From Daucus carota subsp. sativus (lineage: Eukaryota > Streptophyta > Magnoliopsida > Apiales > Apiaceae): DNA of 64,000 nucleotides. Shown one piece after another: positions 59,886 through 64,000 of the stretch. The stretch's first letter is position 1. Each line of letters starts with the position of its first letter. The position numbers and the translations under genes were made by a program. The notes under the pieces are model-generated. The model saw only the letters and a program-made list of their open reading frames with translations. It was not told where the DNA came from and did no database searches. The stretch covers positions 45,294,390 to 45,358,389 of the forward strand of contig NC_030384.2 in the NCBI RefSeq assembly GCF_001625215.2, given 5' to 3'.

Positions 59886-61404
59886 TACTGTAATCCTGAA
59901 AACCAATTGTAGGGTGCTTTTTTAGTTTTAGTGCTTGATAGATTTTGTGTTTTCGATCAAGTTAAATGGTTCCTTTGTTTCGGATCAAGTTAAATTTAGA
60001 GTTGGAATAAAAAAAATAGCATATATGTGTGATGAAACACTGCATGTGTGTTGATAGTATGTATTAGTGGATTTAAGTATGAAGCTAGTAAATTTTAATG
60101 GATTGGCAGTTTGGACTTTGGTGTATTACCTTTGCAGTTTAATTTTTAGGAAATCAATGTATCCACGCAGGATTACAAGTCACTACAAAATTATAAAAAG
60201 GGAAAAAGTAATATAAACGTGAACTTATAAATTTTAATAATATAGTAGTTTGAATTTTTGAATTTTAATATGCTAAATTAAATATTTTCTTCAAGAAATA
60301 GAAAATTAATTTACAAAATATAAGTATAATAAAATAATTTTTTTGATTATATTTATTTAATATTATTATACTATATTTTAGTAATAGAAAATCAAAATAA
60401 AAATTATCAGAGGGTATTTAACTCCCTATTCATTACGATCCATATCATTCTACAGATATTTTAACTAGTACCAAATTATAGGACGGTCACTAATTTTTAT
60501 TTTTAAATAGCAATAAGGTGTTTAAATTTTAAAAAAAAACAACAAACTTAGATGGTCAAGCAGCATTGATAATATTTTTATAAAAATAAAATCCCACTTT
60601 TAAAATATAATAACTAAAAGATAATAATTATGACAACTTATTTTACATAACTGTCATTCACAATTTTTACACGATAAAATATGATTTTAGTGGTTTATTT
60701 TGCGACTTTGTTACCGTTTTGAATTGAATCACTAATTCGTTTCTCCCTTAAAATGAAATTAATTCAATTTAACTTTTATCGAAAAATAAGATTCCGCTTT
60801 CAGACTACTACTACGGACTACCTATCGTGTTCTGTATAGAACCCAATTATGTGATGAATCATTTGCTTACATGAACAAGAATCAGAAGCAATATGTTCAT
60901 CTTGGGGAGTTTGTTTAACAGGTATGTTTATTGATTATCTACTTGTTTATGTATCTATATCTTGCAATTGATTATGACCCTTCTTGCAGCAATATAATAA
61001 TATATGTATAGAAATTGTATGCATATTAGTGTTTGATGATGTTAGAACTGAATCTTGGATGTGAGGACTGTTGTGTACTTTAATTACAAACGGGTGTAAA
61101 AGCTCTACTTTCTTCTTTTCCACACAAGAAAGAAAGAAACTTTCTTCGAAAAATTGGGGTCAGAGGCATTCATAATTAGGTGAAATTTAGAGTGGTAATA
61201 AATTGTGTACAGTTTTATCAAGCTATTCCAATTATATTACTGATTTGTTCAGCCTCTTTTTTTTTTTTTTTTATATTTAAAGTTGGATATGGTGTCATTT
61301 GGAGTTTACATTATTAAAGTTAGTGATGGATCAAGAGATGAGCTATACAAAAATGTATTTGCTAGGTTACTTGTTAATGTCATGAGGTAATATTTAATTT
61401 TCAG
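59886..61404. other. AT-rich intergenic region after CXE15
   Basis: The CXE15 3' UTR is followed by strongly AT-rich DNA (60150-60780). A short ATG frame starts at about 60870 (MNKNQKQYVHLGEFV) and meets a stop beside a CAG|GTATG donor-like site; it may be the degraded 5' part of the exons at 61405-61710. Confidence 0.4.
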
Positions 61405-61710
61405 GGAAAAAATGACCTTATTGATAAGAAGATCACGTATAGGCATGGACGAATACCGAGGTCATCATATTCAGTAGCACGGATAGAGAAAGTAGACAAG
61501 CTCATTACCATGGTTGCTGGATCTTTAGACGTCATAGATTTTCCAAGGTATGTTTTTTAGTTTTTCTGCTGCTTTCGGAATTTGCTCCACTGCTTTCTGT
61601 AAGATTATATGCTTCCTGCCAGTCTGACCCTCTGATATTTGATAGCATGGAAGAATTTAATTACAAGTTTGGGACAGAATGGTGGAGAGCCTGGCACCGT
61701 CGCCTTTGGG
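61405..61710 (+). pseudogene. Two exon-like blocks of an unrecognised protein, probably a gene remnant
   Basis: Block a (61405-61547) is preceded by TTTTCAG and followed by GTATGT. It reads GKNDLIDKKITYRHGRIPR then SSYSVARIEKVDKLITMVAG then SLDVIDFP. Block b (61646-61710) is preceded by GATAG and followed by GTAAGT. It reads S, then MEEFNYKFGTEWWRAWHRRL, then W. The phases agree (AG|C gives Ser). Composition (WW, RR, charged residues) looks like real protein. I found no matching upstream or downstream exon in the flanking 2 kb, so this is most likely a truncated gene copy, though a gene with distant exons is possible. I do not recognise the family. Confidence 0.45.
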
Positions 61711-63796
61711 GTAAGTGACTTTGGCTTTCTTTACGTTTTTAGTATATTTTGGGAGTAATAGAATTTAGCTGGTAGTTCGAATGCTTCCTTTATTGGTACT
61801 TATCCTAAGGACCTGAAGTTTAATATTGGTAACGTCTAGATCTTTGTACCCCTGAAAAAAATAGACAAATTAACAGTCTGTGATTTTACAGAGTTACAAT
61901 CTTTTTGTGAAACATCAGCGGGTACTGCTTATGATTGTTTTTGTTTAATATCAGCAAACTGTTGCACTACACTGGTTGCTCGTATAATTAGTAGTAGGGC
62001 AGCTTTTTAAGAATTAAATATCGATAATTTGATATTATGTGAGCATTAGCAAAAGAAACTTCAAATAAAATAGATTGGATATGATGATCTTAGTAATATG
62101 GTACCCTGTCAGAGGGAAGACAAAATCTAAGGTCATCATAAGAAAGTAAACACTATATGCTCATATAAGCTAAAATCATTTCATGTCAGAGACCGTGTGA
62201 GCCCACATCTTGTATAAAAGCACACACGTTGACTGATACAATTATTGCACCAACCTCGCCGTTGATTTATATTTCTTCACTAGTATTCGTCTCTTGCAAG
62301 TGCTATAGTTTACATTTGAGGAAGCTGATTATTTTTTGGAATTGTATATCCTAGCCTGATTTTGGGTAGACCAAATTAAAAAATCTAAGATATCGGAATA
62401 AAAACACTAAGACAAAAATAAAATTGAACAAAAAATTATACTTTTTAATCATGGAGATATTTCATAAAGTTCCAAACGAATAAACTAAATAACACACATA
62501 AAATTATTTCGCACCGTTATATAAAATAATTGACTTAAAGAATATAATAATTTAATGATATAGGTAATATTAACTTTTATAAATATTATCATCAAATAAT
62601 ACAACAGTAATAGACTTTATCACAAAATTAATAAGATAAATTATATTTTTAATAAATAGCTAAAACAATAAGAATTTTAAATTAATTTATCTCGGATTGT
62701 GTTTCACACTATCTTGTGTTCATTATATTTTAATTGGCATTTTCTAAAGCATTTGTCCTAAAAACTATTTTTCTCATATTTAAAATTTAAAATATCACAC
62801 TTTTTATGTAGGGTTCCTCAATGTTCTCTATTTTTTTAGGATTTCCTCACTTTCATTATTTTCTATAATTTCCTCATCTTCGTCTGAAGTTCATTACTAA
62901 CAAATCTCTGATCATCATCACGATCTATATTTCCTACATGATCAACTATTTTTGGGTTTTCTCTTGGAATAAAATTTCCAAACATTGTATCACCGTCACA
63001 TATATGAAACTTTGTAGTCTTACTACAAAATCAAGAAATCTCGGAATAATCACCAAACTTCCGTTTACCTCTTCTCCCAATAATCACCTAGTCTCCTCTC
63101 ACAATGATAAAGTAACAAATAATAAGAGATGATCAAGTAGAGTTTTGATCCGGTCAGGTGCAAAATCATAATTTAACACTATCCATGTTTTCTATCAAGG
63201 AGTTAGTAATGTAGCAATTTTGTAATATCATTTGATCTGTGAAAAAAAAATCCACAGTACTGCCCTTCTCTGTGGTAAAAACCTGGAATAGATTCAAAAT
63301 CTTTTCTGAAAGTATTTGTCCCGTACTTCATCACGTGTCTTGAGATGTGATGGTTGTAACTTGCCCTGACAATCGACCATGACATCTAAATGAATAGTAA
63401 ATTTTTAATATTCTTGTGATAATTTAATAGAAATAACGGAGGATAATTAAGAGGGGTCGTGTAAGTTGAGACGAAGAAAGAATGTATATTTGATATTTAT
63501 TTATCAATGGCATTTGATCGAACTAACCCCCAACTGCTGTTCTTGCTGTATTTTGGATGGAAATATGATTGAGTGATGCCACGTGAGATTATTAACTCTT
63601 GAAATTGCCACAAAATGTTTCAAAGTTAACAATTTTGTAGTAATCAACATTTTTCACTTTGATATGTATTAAGTATTAACCAATCTATGAGACTCACTGC
63701 TTAGATTTCTAATATCAAGAGTTTATGGAAAAAAATCCCTATATAAAAATCAATTAAAGGGGCACTAATTTTTTTTTATTTTCCTTTTATTGTTTA
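61711..63796. other. AT-rich region without a recognised gene
   Basis: About 2.1 kb. It is strongly AT-rich at 62380-62860. Short frames at 62938-63132 (+) and 63203-63385 (-) show no recognisable family, so I call no gene. Confidence 0.5.
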
Positions 63797-64000
63797 CTCC
63801 GTCCGTCCCAGCCAATAGTATACATTGGGGGACGGGGGGCACGGATTTTAATGCTTCAATATAATATAGTTCTGTACCTTATTTTTAAGATTTTTTTTTT
63901 GTATAAAAGTATAACATTTATATTTTTATACAAAAAAAGAAATTTTTAAAAATAAATTGTGAAACTATGTTTTATAAGAGCCTTAAAAAGCTTGTAGAGC
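63797..64000. mobile_element. Stowaway-like element, left end, cut by the window edge
   Basis: CTCCGTCCGTCCCAGCCAAT follows TA at 63795-63796. GTATACATTGGGGGACGGGG follows at about 63818. This arrangement is typical of Tc1/Mariner-type MITEs or their larger relatives. The other end is outside the window. Confidence 0.55.

Overview
The window is nuclear DNA of a flowering plant, almost certainly a eudicot. The genes are broken by many AT-rich GT-AG introns, the encoded proteins match angiosperm families along their whole length, and the non-coding DNA is full of small transposon relics (Tourist-, Stowaway- and hAT-like MITEs), microsatellites and short tandem duplications. I cannot place the species from the sequence alone. 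Family assignments and Arabidopsis locus names come from memory of those families, not from a search.

Seven protein-coding genes can be assembled exon by exon with an intact reading frame. In order they are: an eEF1A lysine methyltransferase (EEF1AKMT1/Efm5-like, +, 496-2999); a rhomboid protein with a C-terminal UBA domain (RBL15-like, +, 3899-8270); a mitochondrial-type ribosomal protein S17 (+, 10197-13070); a 32-exon ubiquitin-specific protease (UBP12/UBP13, +, 15574-29912); an M28 peptidase of the AMP1/glutamate carboxypeptidase II family (-, 38088-32915); an intronless-CDS SAM-domain protein (-, 41373-40633); a mitochondrial D-lactate dehydrogenase (DLD, +, 44340-54403); and a carboxylesterase of the CXE15 type (+, 58368-59885). 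That is eight genes if the small SAM-domain protein is counted with the seven well-known families. Two exon-like blocks of an unrecognised protein lie at 61405-61710.

The right half keeps an old gene neighbourhood. In Arabidopsis CXE15 (At5g06570), D-LDH (At5g06580) and UBP12 (At5g06600) are close neighbours, and the UBP13 paralogue (At3g11910) lies near a SAM-domain gene. Here UBP12, SAM, DLD and CXE15 occur together, with AMP1 added between UBP12 and SAM.

The left half (methyltransferase, RBL15, S17) does not show that relationship as far as I can tell. The long introns and intergenic spaces hold the transposon debris. Notable cases are a diverged, non-functional copy of the AMP1 3' end inside the S17 intron, a MITE nested inside a hAT-type MITE in a DLD intron, and MITEs ending 65 and 145 bp upstream of two start codons. 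I did not find an unknown multi-gene system; the novel material is structural and evolutionary.
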